From Streptomyces coeruleorubidus (GTDB lineage: Bacteria > Actinomycetota > Actinomycetes > Streptomycetales > Streptomycetaceae): a stretch of 64,000 nt of DNA. The stretch lies in the NCBI RefSeq assembly GCF_008705135.1, contig NZ_CP023694.1, positions 1,426,001-1,490,000 on the forward strand, in the 5' to 3' direction. Positions 36,148-45,972 of this stretch are shown piece after piece. How positions within the stretch are numbered: position 1 is the first letter of the stretch; each line of letters starts with the position of its first letter. Under the pieces are notes generated by a model. The model made no database searches, was not told the origin of the DNA, and saw nothing but the letters and a program-made list of their open reading frames with translations. Made by a program: the position numbers and the translations under genes.

Positions 36148-37420
36148 GCTGACGGTGCCCGAACTGCTGGAGCTCGACCGGCGGCACGTGTGGCATCCGT
36201 ACGGCCCGATGCCCGGCCGGCACGAACCGCTCGTCGTGGAGTCGGCGAGCGGGGTACGGCTGCGGCTCGCCGACGGCTCGGGAGAGCTGGTCGACGGCAT
36301 GTCGTCCTGGTGGTCGGCGATCCACGGCTACAACCACCCGGTGCTGAACGAGGCGGCGCGCGGGCAACTGGAGCGGATGAGCCATGTGATGTTCGGCGGG
36401 CTCACCCACGAGCCCGCCGTACGGCTGGCGAAGCTCCTTGTCGACATGTCGCCCGAGGGTCTGGAGCATGTGTTCCTCGCCGACTCCGGGTCCGTGTCGG
36501 TCGAGGTCGCGGTCAAGATGTGCCTCCAGTACTGGCGCTCGCTGGGCCGCCCGCGCAAGCAGCGGCTGCTGACCTGGCGCGGCGGCTACCACGGCGACAC
36601 CTGGCAGCCGATGTCGGTGTGCGATCCCGAGGGCGGGATGCACGAGTTGTGGAGCGGGGTGCTGCCGCGTCAGGTGTTCGTCGGTCCGCCTCCGGCCGCG
36701 TACGAGGAGTCGTACGCCGAGGAGCTGCGGGCGTCGATCGAGCGGCACGCCGACGAGCTGGCCGCGGTGATCGTGGAGCCGGTGGTGCAGGGCGCGGGCG
36801 GGATGCGGTTCCACTCCCCCGCCTACCTGCGGGTGTTGCGCGAGGCGTGCGACGCGCACGACGTGCTGCTGGTGTTCGACGAGATCGCGACCGGCTTCGG
36901 CCGTACGGGCGCGTTGTTCGCGGCGGAGCACGCGGCGGTGACGCCGGATGTGATGTGCGTGGGCAAGGCGCTGACCGGTGGTTACCTGACGATGGCGGCG
37001 ACGCTGTGCACCTCGCGGGTGGCCGACGGCATCTCGCGCGGCGAGGTGCCGGTGCTGGCGCACGGCCCGACCTTCATGGGCAATCCGCTGGCGGCTGCGG
37101 TGGCCTGCGCCTCGATCGAGCTGCTGCTCGGCCAGGACTGGCTCACGGAGGTCAAGCGGATCGAGGCGGGGCTCCGGGACGGGCTCGCGGCGGCTTCGGA
37201 TCTTCCGGGCGTCGAGGACGTGCGGGTGCTCGGCGCCATCGGCGTCGTGCAGCTGGATCACGCCGTGGACATGAAGGCGGCCACGGAGGCGGCCGTACGC
37301 GAGGGCGTGTGGCTGCGGCCGTTCCGCGATCTGATCTACACCATGCCGCCGTACGTGACGGGCGACGCGGACGTGGCGCGCATCGCGCGGGCGGTGTGCG
37401 CGGCGGCGCGGGAGGGATGA
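36140..37420 (+). CDS. bioA: Adenosylmethionine-8-amino-7-oxononanoate aminotransferase
   Basis: This is a 426-residue class-III PLP transaminase using S-adenosylmethionine as amino donor to make 7,8-diaminononanoate. Diagnostic segments are [11 protein letters not shown] near the start, [28 protein letters not shown] in the form [24 protein letters not shown] and the PLP lysine K276 in VGKALTGG. The start overlaps bioB by eight bases and bioD follows after one base. Confidence 0.96.
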   Translation: MPELTVPELLELDRRHVWHPYGPMPGRHEPLVVESASGVRLRLADGSGELVDGMSSWWSAIHGYNHPVLNEAARGQLERMSHVMFGGLTHEPAVRLAKLLVDMSPEGLEHVFLADSGSVSVEVAVKMCLQYWRSLGRPRKQRLLTWRGGYHGDTWQPMSVCDPEGGMHELWSGVLPRQVFVGPPPAAYEESYAEELRASIERHADELAAVIVEPVVQGAGGMRFHSPAYLRVLREACDAHDVLLVFDEIATGFGRTGALFAAEHAAVTPDVMCVGKALTGGYLTMAATLCTSRVADGISRGEVPVLAHGPTFMGNPLAAAVACASIELLLGQDWLTEVKRIEAGLRDGLAAASDLPGVEDVRVLGAIGVVQLDHAVDMKAATEAAVREGVWLRPFRDLIYTMPPYVTGDADVARIARAVCAAAREG

Positions 37421-37421
37421 C

Positions 37422-38147
37422 ATGTCGGTACTGGTGATCACGGGCACGGGCACGGAGGTCGGCAAGACGGTCGTGACCGCCGCGGTGGCCGCGACGGCGC
37501 TGGCGGCCGGGCGTTCGGTGGCCGTGCTGAAGGCCGCGCAGACAGGCGTACGGCCGGACGAGCCGGGGGACGCCGCCGAGGTCGCGCGGCTCGCGGGTGC
37601 CGTGACGGCGGCGGAACTCGCCCGTTATCCCGAGCCGTTGGCGCCCGCCACGGCCGCCCGCCGGGCCGGTCGCGCGCCGGTGCACCCGCACGCGGTCGCG
37701 GAGGCCGCCGCCAAGCTGGCCACGGAGCACGACCTGGTGCTGGTCGAGGGCGCGGGCGGACTGCTCGTACGGTTCGACCCGGCCGGCGGCACCCTGGCGG
37801 ACGCGGCCCGGCTGCTGTCGGCGCCGGTGCTGGTCGTGGCGTCGGCGGGGCTCGGCACCCTGAACACGACGGAGCTGACGGCGCGTGAACTCCGCTCCCG
37901 GGGGCTGGATCTGGCGGGGATCGTGATCGGGAGCTGGCCCGCCGCGCCGGACCTCGCTTCGCGCTGCAATCTCGCGGACCTGCCGGACGTGGCCGGTGCG
38001 CCGTTGCTGGGCTCGGTTCCCGCCGGGTCGGGGGCCCTCTCCCCCGCCGCTTTCCGGGCGGCCGCGCCGCACTGGCTGGCGCCGCGCCTGGACGGCACGT
38101 GGGACGCGGATGCGTTCCAGGTGCGGGAGGCGCCCAGGGCGTCCTGA
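37422..38147 (+). CDS. bioD: Dethiobiotin synthetase
   Basis: This 241-residue ATP-dependent carboxylase closes the ureido ring of dethiobiotin. It has the P-loop GTGTEVGKT (8-16), K in LKAAQTG, and [11 protein letters not shown]. It ends the bioB-bioA-bioD operon, and its ATG lies one base after the bioA stop. Confidence 0.95.
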   Translation: MSVLVITGTGTEVGKTVVTAAVAATALAAGRSVAVLKAAQTGVRPDEPGDAAEVARLAGAVTAAELARYPEPLAPATAARRAGRAPVHPHAVAEAAAKLATEHDLVLVEGAGGLLVRFDPAGGTLADAARLLSAPVLVVASAGLGTLNTTELTARELRSRGLDLAGIVIGSWPAAPDLASRCNLADLPDVAGAPLLGSVPAGSGALSPAAFRAAAPHWLAPRLDGTWDADAFQVREAPRAS

Positions 38148-38231
38148 GAGTTCCGGCGGGCGCGCGGTGAAACCGGCGCGGACGTGATCGCGTGTTGGAC
38201 TGCGTACGTGATCACCTCCGAAGGGAACACC

Positions 38232-39131
38232 GTGCACACCACACACCCACGCCCGTCCCGTCGAACGGCCCTCGTGCTGGGCGCCGCCGCCGCTCTCTCG
38301 CTGGGCGGCGGCACGGCCCACGCCTTACCCGCCACGGGCGGCGTCACCGCACTGCTGAGGGAACTGGAGCGGGAGCACACCGCCCGGCTGGGCGTGTACG
38401 CCCGCAATCTCCGCACGGGCCGGGCGGTGGCGTACCGGGCCGACGAACGCTTCCCGATGGCCTCGGTGTTCAAGACGCTCGCCGCCGCGGCCGTCCTGCG
38501 CGACCTCGACCGAGACGGCGAGTTCCTGGCCCGGCGCATCCGGTACACCCAGGACTACGTCACGAAGTCGGGATTCTCCCCGGTCACCCAGGAGAACCTC
38601 GCGACCGGCATGACCGTCGGCGAACTGTGCGACGCGACCATCCGCTTCAGCGACAACGCCGCGGGCAACCTGCTGCTGAAGGAGCTGGGCGGACCGACCG
38701 CCATCACGCGCTTCGCCCGCTCGATCGGCGACGGTGTCACCCGGCTCGACCGGTGGGAGCCGGAGCTCAACAGCGCGGAACCGTGGCGCGTGACCGACAC
38801 GACGTCTCCCCGCGCGATCGGCCTGTCCTACGCCCGTCTCGTGCTCGGCGACGCGCTGGAGCCCCGGGACCGCGCACGGCTCACGGACTGGCTGCTGCGG
38901 AACACCACCAGCACCGAGAAGTTCCGCAAGGGCCTGCCCGCCGACTGGCTGCTCGCCGACAAGACCGGCGGCGGACGGCACGGCGGCGCCAACGACGTGG
39001 GCATCACCTGGCCGCCGGACGGCCCCCCGATCGTGCTGTCGGTCCTGACGACCCAGCCCGAGGAGGACGCCGCGGCCGACAATCCGCTGGTGGCCAGGAC
39101 GGCCGCGTTGCTGGCTGCCGAACTCGGCTAG
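38232..39131 (+). CDS. Secreted class A beta-lactamase
   Basis: This 299-residue serine beta-lactamase hydrolyses beta-lactam antibiotics outside the cell. The N-terminus PSRRTALVLGAAAALSLGGGTAHA has a twin-arginine, suggesting Tat export, as known for Streptomyces class A enzymes. The active-site motifs are intact: SVFK (78-81), SDN (140-142), the general base E176 in RWEPELN, and KTG (244-246). GTG 38232 follows AAGGGA; an upstream ATG at 38184 would bury the signal peptide. Confidence 0.92.
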   Translation: MHTTHPRPSRRTALVLGAAAALSLGGGTAHALPATGGVTALLRELEREHTARLGVYARNLRTGRAVAYRADERFPMASVFKTLAAAAVLRDLDRDGEFLARRIRYTQDYVTKSGFSPVTQENLATGMTVGELCDATIRFSDNAAGNLLLKELGGPTAITRFARSIGDGVTRLDRWEPELNSAEPWRVTDTTSPRAIGLSYARLVLGDALEPRDRARLTDWLLRNTTSTEKFRKGLPADWLLADKTGGGRHGGANDVGITWPPDGPPIVLSVLTTQPEEDAAADNPLVARTAALLAAELG

Positions 39132-39141
39132 GGAGGTGCTG

Positions 39142-40071
39142 GTGAGAGGCGGACGGCCGTGGGACGCCTGGCTCGTCGGGGGCGCCGTCGGTGTCGCCGG
39201 TCTCCTGACCCTGCACTCCGCCGTGCCCAATGGTGTCGGGCGTCTCGGGAGCCTCCTGGAGACGTTCCTGCCGTGGCTGGGCGTGACCGTGCCTCTCCTC
39301 GTCTGCCTCGCCGTGCTCAGGCGGTCGGTGGCGGGACTCCTCGCCTGCCTCGTGCCCGTGGCGGTCTGGCTGTGGATGTTCGGCGGGCTGTGGTTCTCCT
39401 CGCCGCCGGAGTCGTACGACCTGACCGTCGTCCAGCACAACGTGGCCGACGACAACGCCGACCCGGCGGGCACCGCGCGGGCGCTGCGTGCCACCCGCGC
39501 GGGGCTGGTGGCCGTGCAGGAGCTCACGCCCGCGCGGCGGCCCGTGTTCGAGGACGTCCTGGGCACTTCCCATCCGCACCGGGCTGTCCACGGCACGGTC
39601 GGGCTCTGGTCGGCCTGGCCTCTGTCGGACGTGCGGCCCGTGGACATCCGGCCCGAGGGCTTCCCGGAGAGCTGGCGGCGCGCTCTGCGGGCCACGGTGG
39701 CCGCGCCCGGCGGGGAGGTCGCCGTGTACGTGGTCCACCTGCCGTCCGTCCGGCTGGGTCCGACGGGGTTCGCCTCGGCGGCCCGTGACGAGAGCGCGGC
39801 TCTGCTCGGGGCCCGGATCGCCGACGACCCGGCCGGCCGGCTCCTGGTCGTGGGCGACCTCAACGGCACCGTGCAGGACCGCGGGCTCGGTCCGCTCACC
39901 TCCCGGCTCGACGCTCCGGCCTCGGGGTTCGCGTTCAGCTGGCCTGCCGCCGTGCCGGTGGCGCGGATCGACCAGGTGCTGGGGCGGGGCGTCGAGGTGA
40001 CGGAGGTGTCGGCACTGGACGCGACGGGGAGTGACCATCGGCCGGTGCTGGGCCGTGTACTCCTGCACTAG
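39142..40071 (+). CDS. Membrane-anchored endonuclease/exonuclease/phosphatase-family protein
   Basis: This protein of about 309 residues has three N-terminal membrane segments followed by an EEP-fold hydrolase domain facing outward. Catalytic features are VVQHNVADDN, VAVQELTP (metal Glu), VVGDLNGT and the C-terminal ATGSDHRPVLG. The family covers nucleases, sphingomyelinases and phosphoesterases; the substrate is unknown. GTG 39142 is preferred over GTG 39136 because GGGAGG (39131-39136) is then correctly spaced. Confidence 0.82.
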   Translation: MRGGRPWDAWLVGGAVGVAGLLTLHSAVPNGVGRLGSLLETFLPWLGVTVPLLVCLAVLRRSVAGLLACLVPVAVWLWMFGGLWFSSPPESYDLTVVQHNVADDNADPAGTARALRATRAGLVAVQELTPARRPVFEDVLGTSHPHRAVHGTVGLWSAWPLSDVRPVDIRPEGFPESWRRALRATVAAPGGEVAVYVVHLPSVRLGPTGFASAARDESAALLGARIADDPAGRLLVVGDLNGTVQDRGLGPLTSRLDAPASGFAFSWPAAVPVARIDQVLGRGVEVTEVSALDATGSDHRPVLGRVLLH

Positions 40072-40140
40072 ACGGCAGGGGTGCGCCGGGCTCGTCCGGG
40101 GGACAATCGCGGTAAGGCCCGCCTCGTCAGGGAGGTCTCC

Positions 40141-40824
40141 ATGCCGCTCCGGTCCGCCCGCTCCGGCAAGGTGCCACGGGATGCCGTGCACCATCCGGTG
40201 TTCGCCCGTTGCTACGCCCGGATCAGTGTCACCGTCGAGACCCGGATGGGCGTGGGCGGAGTCCGCGAGCGGCTGCTCGGCGGGCTGTCGGGACGGGTGA
40301 TCGAGATCGGCGCGGGCAACGGGCTGAACTTCGCCCACTACCCGGGCACCGTCTCCGAGGTCGTGGCCATCGAGCCGGAGCGGCGGCTGCGGAAGCTGGC
40401 CGTGGAGGCCGCCCTGCGCGCGGACGTGCCGGTCGATGTGGTGCCGGGTGCGGCCGAGGCGCTGCCGGTCAAGAGCGAGGGCTTCGACGCGGCCGTGGTG
40501 TCCCTGGTCCTGTGCAGTGTGCGGGACGTGCCCCGGGCGCTCGGGGAGCTGCGGCGGGTGTTGCGGCCGGGCGGTGAGGTGCGGTTCTTCGAGCACGGCC
40601 GGGGCGGCGGCCGGGTGATGACCTTCAGCCAGCGCGCGCTGGACCGGACGGTGTGGCCGGTGGTGAGCGGGGGCTGCCATCTGGCGCGGGAGCCGGTGCG
40701 GGCGCTGCGGGACGCCGGTTTCGAGCTCGGCCCCTACCGGCAGGTGCTGATGCCGGAGCAGGGGCCGACGCTGCCCCTCTCGTACTGCGTACTGGGCACG
40801 GCATGGCGCCCGGTCGCTTCGTAG
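40141..40824 (+). CDS. Class I SAM-dependent methyltransferase
   Basis: This 227-residue methyltransferase has motif I VIEIGAGNGLNFAHYP, VVAIEPE, and the post-I segment GFDAAVVSLVLCSVRDVPRALGELRRVLRPGG of the UbiE/Methyltransf_11 type. The substrate is not evident. ATG 40141 is chosen because AGGGAGG lies just upstream; an open extension to 40081 has no such site. Confidence 0.88.
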   Translation: MPLRSARSGKVPRDAVHHPVFARCYARISVTVETRMGVGGVRERLLGGLSGRVIEIGAGNGLNFAHYPGTVSEVVAIEPERRLRKLAVEAALRADVPVDVVPGAAEALPVKSEGFDAAVVSLVLCSVRDVPRALGELRRVLRPGGEVRFFEHGRGGGRVMTFSQRALDRTVWPVVSGGCHLAREPVRALRDAGFELGPYRQVLMPEQGPTLPLSYCVLGTAWRPVAS

Positions 40825-40834
40825 TCCAGCCAGG

Positions 40835-41242
40835 TCACAGGCTCCACTGGCGCAGCTCCTGCTCGATGTCCCGCACGGACGCCTCGCCGCTCTTGACCAG
40901 CCGGGCGAGGTCGCGGACCTGCTCGGGTGAGGTGACGACCTTGGCGCCGCTGGCGACGAGGTACGCGTAGGCGACGGCGGAGGCGAACAGGGCGTTGGAG
41001 CGTTCCAGCGCGGGGACGTGGATCAGGAGCTGGAGCAGGGCGGCGGCGCGGGCGTGCGGGCTGTCGTAGACGGGGACGTCGAATATGGCGGCCTGGTGGC
41101 GTGCGACGGCGGCGACGAGGGCTCCCCAGTCGGTGACCTGGGGGTCTCCCGGGGTTTTCTGCTCGGCGAGCATCAGCAGCCAGGCGAGGTCGATCCGGAG
41201 GTTGTTCAAGGGTTCAGCGGCGACCTTCGCGCGTGCCTTCAC
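40835..41242 (-). CDS. Fic/Doc-like toxin of a toxin-antitoxin pair (degenerate motif)
   Basis: This protein of up to 135 residues, with core NLRIDLAWLLMLAEQKTPGDPQVTDWGALVAAVARH, is a family usually annotated in Streptomyces as 'fic family toxin component' (from memory). The Fic/Doc fold normally has HPFxDGNKR; here the matching place reads HVPALERSNALFASAVAYAYL, keeping His and Asn but losing the Gly and basic residue. It overlaps the antitoxin gene by 29 bases if GTG 41242 is the start; TTG 41209, five bases after the antitoxin stop, is an alternative. Confidence 0.75.
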   Translation of the reverse strand: MKARAKVAAEPLNNLRIDLAWLLMLAEQKTPGDPQVTDWGALVAAVARHQAAIFDVPVYDSPHARAAALLQLLIHVPALERSNALFASAVAYAYLVASGAKVVTSPEQVRDLARLVKSGEASVRDIEQELRQWSL

Positions 41243-41453
41243 GGTCCGGGCCGAACTCCTCGGCGAAGACGGACTCGTACTGCTTCATGAAGTCGGCGGC
41301 GGCCTCCACGAACGTGTGGCCCACCTCGCCGGTGTCCTGCCTGACCAGCTCCTCGATGTAGCGGTTGACGCTCATGCCGCGGGCCAGGGCGCGTTCGCGG
41401 GCGGCTCGGGCGGTGCCTTCGTCGACTCGCACGTTCAGCTGGGTCTTCGCCAT
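41214..41453 (-). CDS. Ribbon-helix-helix antitoxin
   Basis: This 79-residue protein has an N-terminal ribbon-helix-helix DNA-binding domain (AKTQLNVRVDEGTARAARERALARGMSVNRYIEELVRQ) and a C-terminal tail that would bind the toxin. It is encoded directly before the Fic-like toxin and overlapping it, the normal antitoxin-first order, so it should repress its own promoter. Confidence 0.85.
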   Translation of the reverse strand: MAKTQLNVRVDEGTARAARERALARGMSVNRYIEELVRQDTGEVGHTFVEAAADFMKQYESVFAEEFGPDREGTREGRR

Positions 41454-41588
41454 ACCTCGAAGCTAGCGCGGAGGTGCTAGCACCGGCAAGGGCGGGACTC
41501 CGACCCGAGGAGGATACCGACTGTGGGCCGCGTCACATTACCCTCGGGCAAGGTGACGAAATCCGACGTCCACCCTGAGGAGGCGGCC

Positions 41589-42404
41589 TTGTCCACACCT
41601 GCTGCGGAGCACGTCCCCGGCCTCGCGCCGGCCGACGGGATCGCGGCCCGGGCCCGCGGTCTGACCAAGGCGTACGGCTCGGGCGAGACGACCGTGCTCG
41701 CGCTCGACGCGGTGGACGTCGACATCGTCCGCGGCCGGTTCACCGCGGTGATGGGGCCGTCGGGCTCCGGGAAGTCCACGCTGATGCACTGCCTGGCGGG
41801 GCTCGACACCGTCTCGGCCGGGCAGGTGTGGCTCGGCGACACGGAGATCACGGGTCTGAGGGAGCGCGAGCTGACGCGGCTGCGCCGCGACCGGATCGGG
41901 TTCATGTTCCAGTCGTTCAACCTCATCCCGACCCTGAACGCGCTGGAGAACATCACCCTGCCCATGGACATCGCGGGCAAGAGGCCCGACGAGAAGTGGC
42001 TGGACCAGGTGATCGACACCCTCGGCATCCGGGACCGCCTCAAGCACCGGCCGTCGCAGCTCTCCGGCGGCCAGCAGCAGCGGGTGGCCTGTGCGCGGGC
42101 GCTGGCCTCCCGGCCCGAGCTGATCTTCGCGGACGAGCCGACCGGCAACCTCGACTCGCGCGCCGGCCTGGAGGTGCTCGGCTTCCTGCGCGAGGCGGTG
42201 GACCAGCTCGGGCAGACCGTCGTCATGGTCACCCACGACCCGGGCGCCGCCGCCCACTCCGACCTGGTGCTCTTCCTCGGGGACGGCCGGATCGTCGACG
42301 AGATGCGGCGGCCGACGGCGGAGTCCGTGCTGGAGCGCATGAAGCGTTTCGACGTGATCCGGACCCGTTTCGACGACGCCCCGGCGGCGTCCGAGGAGAA
42401 CTGA
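41589..42404 (+). CDS. ABC transporter ATP-binding protein, MacB/LolD type
   Basis: This 271-residue ATPase has Walker A GPSGSGKST, a Q loop with FMFQSFNLIPTLNALENITLP, the signature LSGGQQQRVACARAL, Walker B LIFADEPTGNLDS and the H loop VTHDP. It pairs with the large FtsX-type permease four bases downstream; such systems export lipoproteins, peptides or toxic compounds using mechanical coupling. TTG 41589 is chosen because GAGGAGGCGG lies just before it, giving the usual (M)STPAAEH start; GTG 41523 is possible. Confidence 0.9.
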   Translation: MSTPAAEHVPGLAPADGIAARARGLTKAYGSGETTVLALDAVDVDIVRGRFTAVMGPSGSGKSTLMHCLAGLDTVSAGQVWLGDTEITGLRERELTRLRRDRIGFMFQSFNLIPTLNALENITLPMDIAGKRPDEKWLDQVIDTLGIRDRLKHRPSQLSGGQQQRVACARALASRPELIFADEPTGNLDSRAGLEVLGFLREAVDQLGQTVVMVTHDPGAAAHSDLVLFLGDGRIVDEMRRPTAESVLERMKRFDVIRTRFDDAPAASEEN

Positions 42405-42408
42405 TCCC

Positions 42409-44976
42409 GTGCTCAAGGCGACCCTGAGGAGCTTCCTGGCGCACAAGGGGCGGCTGCTGCTCTCGGCGCTCGCCGTCCTGCTGTCCGTCGCGTTCGTCAC
42501 GGGCAGCCTGATCTTCTCGGACACCGTCAGCCGTACGTTCGACCGGCTGTTCGCCTCCACCGCGGCCGATGTCACCGTGAGCCCGAAGGAGGACCTCGAC
42601 GAGGCGGTGCCCTCGGGCCGGACGGCCACCCTGCCGGGCGCGCTCGCCGAACGCGTGCGGCAGGTCGACGGCGTCGCGGCGGCACGCGCCGAGGTGGACG
42701 TGGACGGCCTCACCGTCGTCGACGAGGAGAACGAGCCGGTCGGTCCCACCACCGGGGCTCCCACCCTCGGCACCGCCTGGAACCCGACCGAGCGCAGCCC
42801 CGTGGAACTGACCTCCGGTCACGCCCCGCGCGGCGACGGGCAGGCACTGCTCGACTCGGAGACCGCCGACCGCAAAGGCGTGCGCATCGGCGATACGCTC
42901 ACCGTGATCGCGCCGCCGGGGTCGTTCGAGGTCCGGGTCGTCGGCATCGCCACGTTCACCACCACCAACCCCGGCGCCGCACTGGTCTTCCTCGACCCCT
43001 CCACCGCGCCGACGAAGCTGCTGGGCAACCCCCGGGCGGCCACCGGCATCTCGGTCGACGCCGCCGACGGCGTCACCGACGAGCAGCTCAAGCAGCGCGT
43101 GGCCGCCGCGCTCGGCGCGCACACCTACGACTTCAGGACCGCCGACGAGCAGGCGAAGTCGGACGTCGAGCAGCTGGGCGGATTCCTGGACGTCATCAAG
43201 TACGTCATGGTCGGCTTCGCTGGAATTGCCGTGCTGGTGGGCGTGTTCCTGATCGTCAACACCTTCTCCATGCTCATCGCCCAGCGCACCCGCGAGCTGG
43301 GGCTGCTGCGCGCGCTCGGCGCCGACCGGCGCCAGGTCCGCCGCTCGGTGCTCGCCGAGGCCCTCCTGCTCGGTCTGGTCGGCTCCACGCTGGGACTCGC
43401 CGTGGGCATCGGGCTCGCGGCCGGGCTCATCGAGCTGATGGGCCTGCTCGGCATGAACATCGCCGCCGACGAGATGGTCATCGGCTGGGTGACGCCCGTG
43501 ACGGCGTACGTCGTCGGTCTCGGTGTCACCTTCGTCGCCGCGTACCTGCCGGCGCGGCGGGCCTCGGGGGTCTCGCCGATGGCCGCCCTCTCGGACGCCG
43601 AGGTCGCCGGGGTGGGCCGGCCGCTGCGAGTGCGGGCGGTGGCGGGCGCGGTCGTCGGGGCGGCCGGTGCGGCGGCGCTCGTGGGGTGCGCGGTGTCGGA
43701 GCAGACGTCGTCGGCGGCGTCCATGCTGGGGCTCGGTGTCGTGCTCTCCCTGATCGCGACCGTGATCGCCGGTCCGCTGCTGGTGCGCCCGGTGATCCGC
43801 GTGCTCGGCGCGGCCTTCCCCGCGCTGTTCGGGTCGATCGGCCGGATGAGCCAGCGCAACGCCCTGCGCAATCCCCGCCGTACCGGAGCCACCGCGGCCG
43901 CCCTCATGGTGGGCCTCGCCCTGGTCGGCGGGATGTCGGTGGCGAGCGAGTCGATGACCGCCTCGTTCGACCAGCAGATCGACAAGACGCTGGGCGCCGA
44001 CTTCGTGATCCAGAACACCAACTTCCTGCCGTTCCCGAAGGAGGTCACCGACGAGGTGCGCGGCACCGAGGGCGTGGGCCTGCTCGTGCGGGGGCGGTTC
44101 ACGCCGGTCGCGGTGCGGCTCCCGGACGGCGACCGCGTGGAGACGACCGCGGCGGGCTACGATCCGCGGCTCGACGAGGTCGCCAACATCACGTACGTAC
44201 AAGGGGACTCGGCGGCCGCGCTCGCGAGCGGGCGCCTCGCCATGGACCGGGACTTCGCGCGCGACCACGGCGTACGGGTGGGCGGCACGGTCCCGGTGGA
44301 GTTCCCGGGCGGGCGCAGGGGCGAGCTGACGGTGGGCGCCCTCACCGACCAGGACGCCGCCGAGGGGTTCGGCACGCAGGGCGGGCTCTACTTCGGCCTC
44401 GCCACCCTGGAGCGGTACGCGCCCGGCGGGCAGGACTCCGCGCTGTACGTCAACGCCGCCCCCGGCACGAGCGACGACGACCTGCGCGCGAACCTGGAGC
44501 GGACCCTGGATCCGTACCCGCAGGTGCAGGCGCGGGACCTGGCCGACTACAAGCAGCTGGTCCACGACCAGATCGCCGTCCTGCTGTACCTCGTGTACGC
44601 GCTGCTGGGACTGGCGATCATCATCGCGGTGCTCGGGGTGGTCAACACCCTCGCGCTGTCGGTCGTCGAGCGCACCAGGGAGATCGGGCTGCTGCGGGCG
44701 ATCGGACTGGCGCGGCGGCAGCTGCGGCGGATGATCCGGCTGGAGTCGGTGGTGATCGCGGTGTTCGGGGCCGTCCTGGGGCTCGCACTGGGACTGGTGT
44801 GGGGCGTGTGCACACACGAGGTGCTGGCCCTCCAGGGCATGACGGCCCTCGCGATCCCGTGGTTCACGATCGTCGCGGTGGTGATCGGCTCGGCTGTCGT
44901 GGGAGTCGTGGCGGCGCTGCTCCCGGCGTTGCGTGCATCGCGCATGAACGTACTGGCGGCCATCGCGCACGAGTGA
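42409..44976 (+). CDS. FtsX/MacB-type ABC transporter permease
   Basis: This 855-residue permease has the duplicated FtsX layout: an N-terminal membrane segment (GRLLLSALAVLLSVAFVTGSLIF), a large outer domain, three segments (FAGIAVLVGVFLIVNTFSM), a central block with further segments, a second outer domain and three final segments (GLAIIIAVLGVVNTLALSVVERTREIGLLRAIG). The repeated 'RTRELGLLRALGA'/'RTREIGLLRAIG' marks the two FtsX halves. It forms an operon with the ATPase (four-base gap). The GTG start is used. Confidence 0.92.
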   Translation: MLKATLRSFLAHKGRLLLSALAVLLSVAFVTGSLIFSDTVSRTFDRLFASTAADVTVSPKEDLDEAVPSGRTATLPGALAERVRQVDGVAAARAEVDVDGLTVVDEENEPVGPTTGAPTLGTAWNPTERSPVELTSGHAPRGDGQALLDSETADRKGVRIGDTLTVIAPPGSFEVRVVGIATFTTTNPGAALVFLDPSTAPTKLLGNPRAATGISVDAADGVTDEQLKQRVAAALGAHTYDFRTADEQAKSDVEQLGGFLDVIKYVMVGFAGIAVLVGVFLIVNTFSMLIAQRTRELGLLRALGADRRQVRRSVLAEALLLGLVGSTLGLAVGIGLAAGLIELMGLLGMNIAADEMVIGWVTPVTAYVVGLGVTFVAAYLPARRASGVSPMAALSDAEVAGVGRPLRVRAVAGAVVGAAGAAALVGCAVSEQTSSAASMLGLGVVLSLIATVIAGPLLVRPVIRVLGAAFPALFGSIGRMSQRNALRNPRRTGATAAALMVGLALVGGMSVASESMTASFDQQIDKTLGADFVIQNTNFLPFPKEVTDEVRGTEGVGLLVRGRFTPVAVRLPDGDRVETTAAGYDPRLDEVANITYVQGDSAAALASGRLAMDRDFARDHGVRVGGTVPVEFPGGRRGELTVGALTDQDAAEGFGTQGGLYFGLATLERYAPGGQDSALYVNAAPGTSDDDLRANLERTLDPYPQVQARDLADYKQLVHDQIAVLLYLVYALLGLAIIIAVLGVVNTLALSVVERTREIGLLRAIGLARRQLRRMIRLESVVIAVFGAVLGLALGLVWGVCTHEVLALQGMTALAIPWFTIVAVVIGSAVVGVVAALLPALRASRMNVLAAIAHE

Positions 44977-45022
44977 TGGAATCGCGGCGGGCACTCAAGT
45001 CGCTTTCGTGTGAGGAGAGTTC

Positions 45023-45916
45023 ATGTCGCGTCCGTTCCGCTTCGGGGTCAACCTGCTCGAACCCGCGTCCGCCGGGGAGTGGCGCGCCAAGTGCCGCCGG
45101 GCCGAGGAGCTCGGGTACGACGTGATCCTCGTCCCCGACCATTTGGGCATGCCGGCGCCCTTCCCGGCGCTGGTGGCGGCGGCCGAGGCCACCGAGCGGC
45201 CGAGGCTCGGCACGTTCACGCTCAACGCGGGCTTCTGGAACCCGGCGCTGCTGGCCCGCGAGGTGGCCACGACGGACGCGCTGACGGGCGGCCGGCTGGA
45301 GCTCGGCCTCGGCACCGGCTACGTACGGGCGGAGCACGACAGCGCCGGGCTGCCGTTCGGCTCGCCCGGAGAGCGGGTCGGCCATCTGCGGCGCACGGTC
45401 GAGGAGTTGAAGCGGCTGCTGGGCTCGGCCGAGCACCAGCCGCAGGCGGCGCAGCGGCCCCGGGTGCCGCTGCTGATCGGCGGGAACGGCGACCGGATGC
45501 TGCGGCTGAGCGCCGAGCACGCCGACATCGCGGCGTTCACCGGGGCGCGTACGGCGCCGGGCAGCACCACCGGGCAGTTGTCGCCGATCACGGCGGACGA
45601 GCTCGACGAACGCGTGGCGCGGTACCTGAAGTTCGCGGAGGACCACCGCGAGGAGCCGCCCGAGCTGAACCTGCTCCTCCAGATGGTGATCGGCACCGAC
45701 GACCGCGAGGCCGCGGTCCGGCCCTTCCTCGAACACATCCCGGACATGACGGTGGACCAGGTCCTGGAGCTCCCCGTCTCCCTGGTCGGCACCCTGGACG
45801 AGCTCACGGAGCAGGTCCTGGCGCGGCGCGAGCGCTACGGCTTCACGTATCTGACCGTCCTGGAGCCCTACATGGAGGCGTTCGCGCCGGTCATGGAGCG
45901 GGTGCGCGGGGCCTGA
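45023..45916 (+). CDS. LLM-class F420-dependent oxidoreductase
   Basis: This 297-residue luciferase-like TIM-barrel protein starts FRFGVNLLEPASAGEWRAKCRRAEELGYDVILVPDHLG. It contains ELGLGTGYVRAEHDSAGLPF and RPRVPLLIGGNGDRMLRLSAEHADI, typical of F420-dependent members in actinobacteria. The oxidised substrate is unknown. ATG 45023 is preceded by AGGAGAG. Confidence 0.88.
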   Translation: MSRPFRFGVNLLEPASAGEWRAKCRRAEELGYDVILVPDHLGMPAPFPALVAAAEATERPRLGTFTLNAGFWNPALLAREVATTDALTGGRLELGLGTGYVRAEHDSAGLPFGSPGERVGHLRRTVEELKRLLGSAEHQPQAAQRPRVPLLIGGNGDRMLRLSAEHADIAAFTGARTAPGSTTGQLSPITADELDERVARYLKFAEDHREEPPELNLLLQMVIGTDDREAAVRPFLEHIPDMTVDQVLELPVSLVGTLDELTEQVLARRERYGFTYLTVLEPYMEAFAPVMERVRGA

Positions 45917-45972
45917 CGTCCGGATTCTGAAATGGTGCGCCCGGGGGCCGCCGTGCGTGATGCGATCATGGC

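Noticed and set aside
42229..44994. A 921-codon open frame on the minus strand opposite the ABC permease
   Set aside because: Composition (His/Arg/Gln/Gly-rich, no domain) and exact opposition to a clear permease mark it as a GC-driven shadow.
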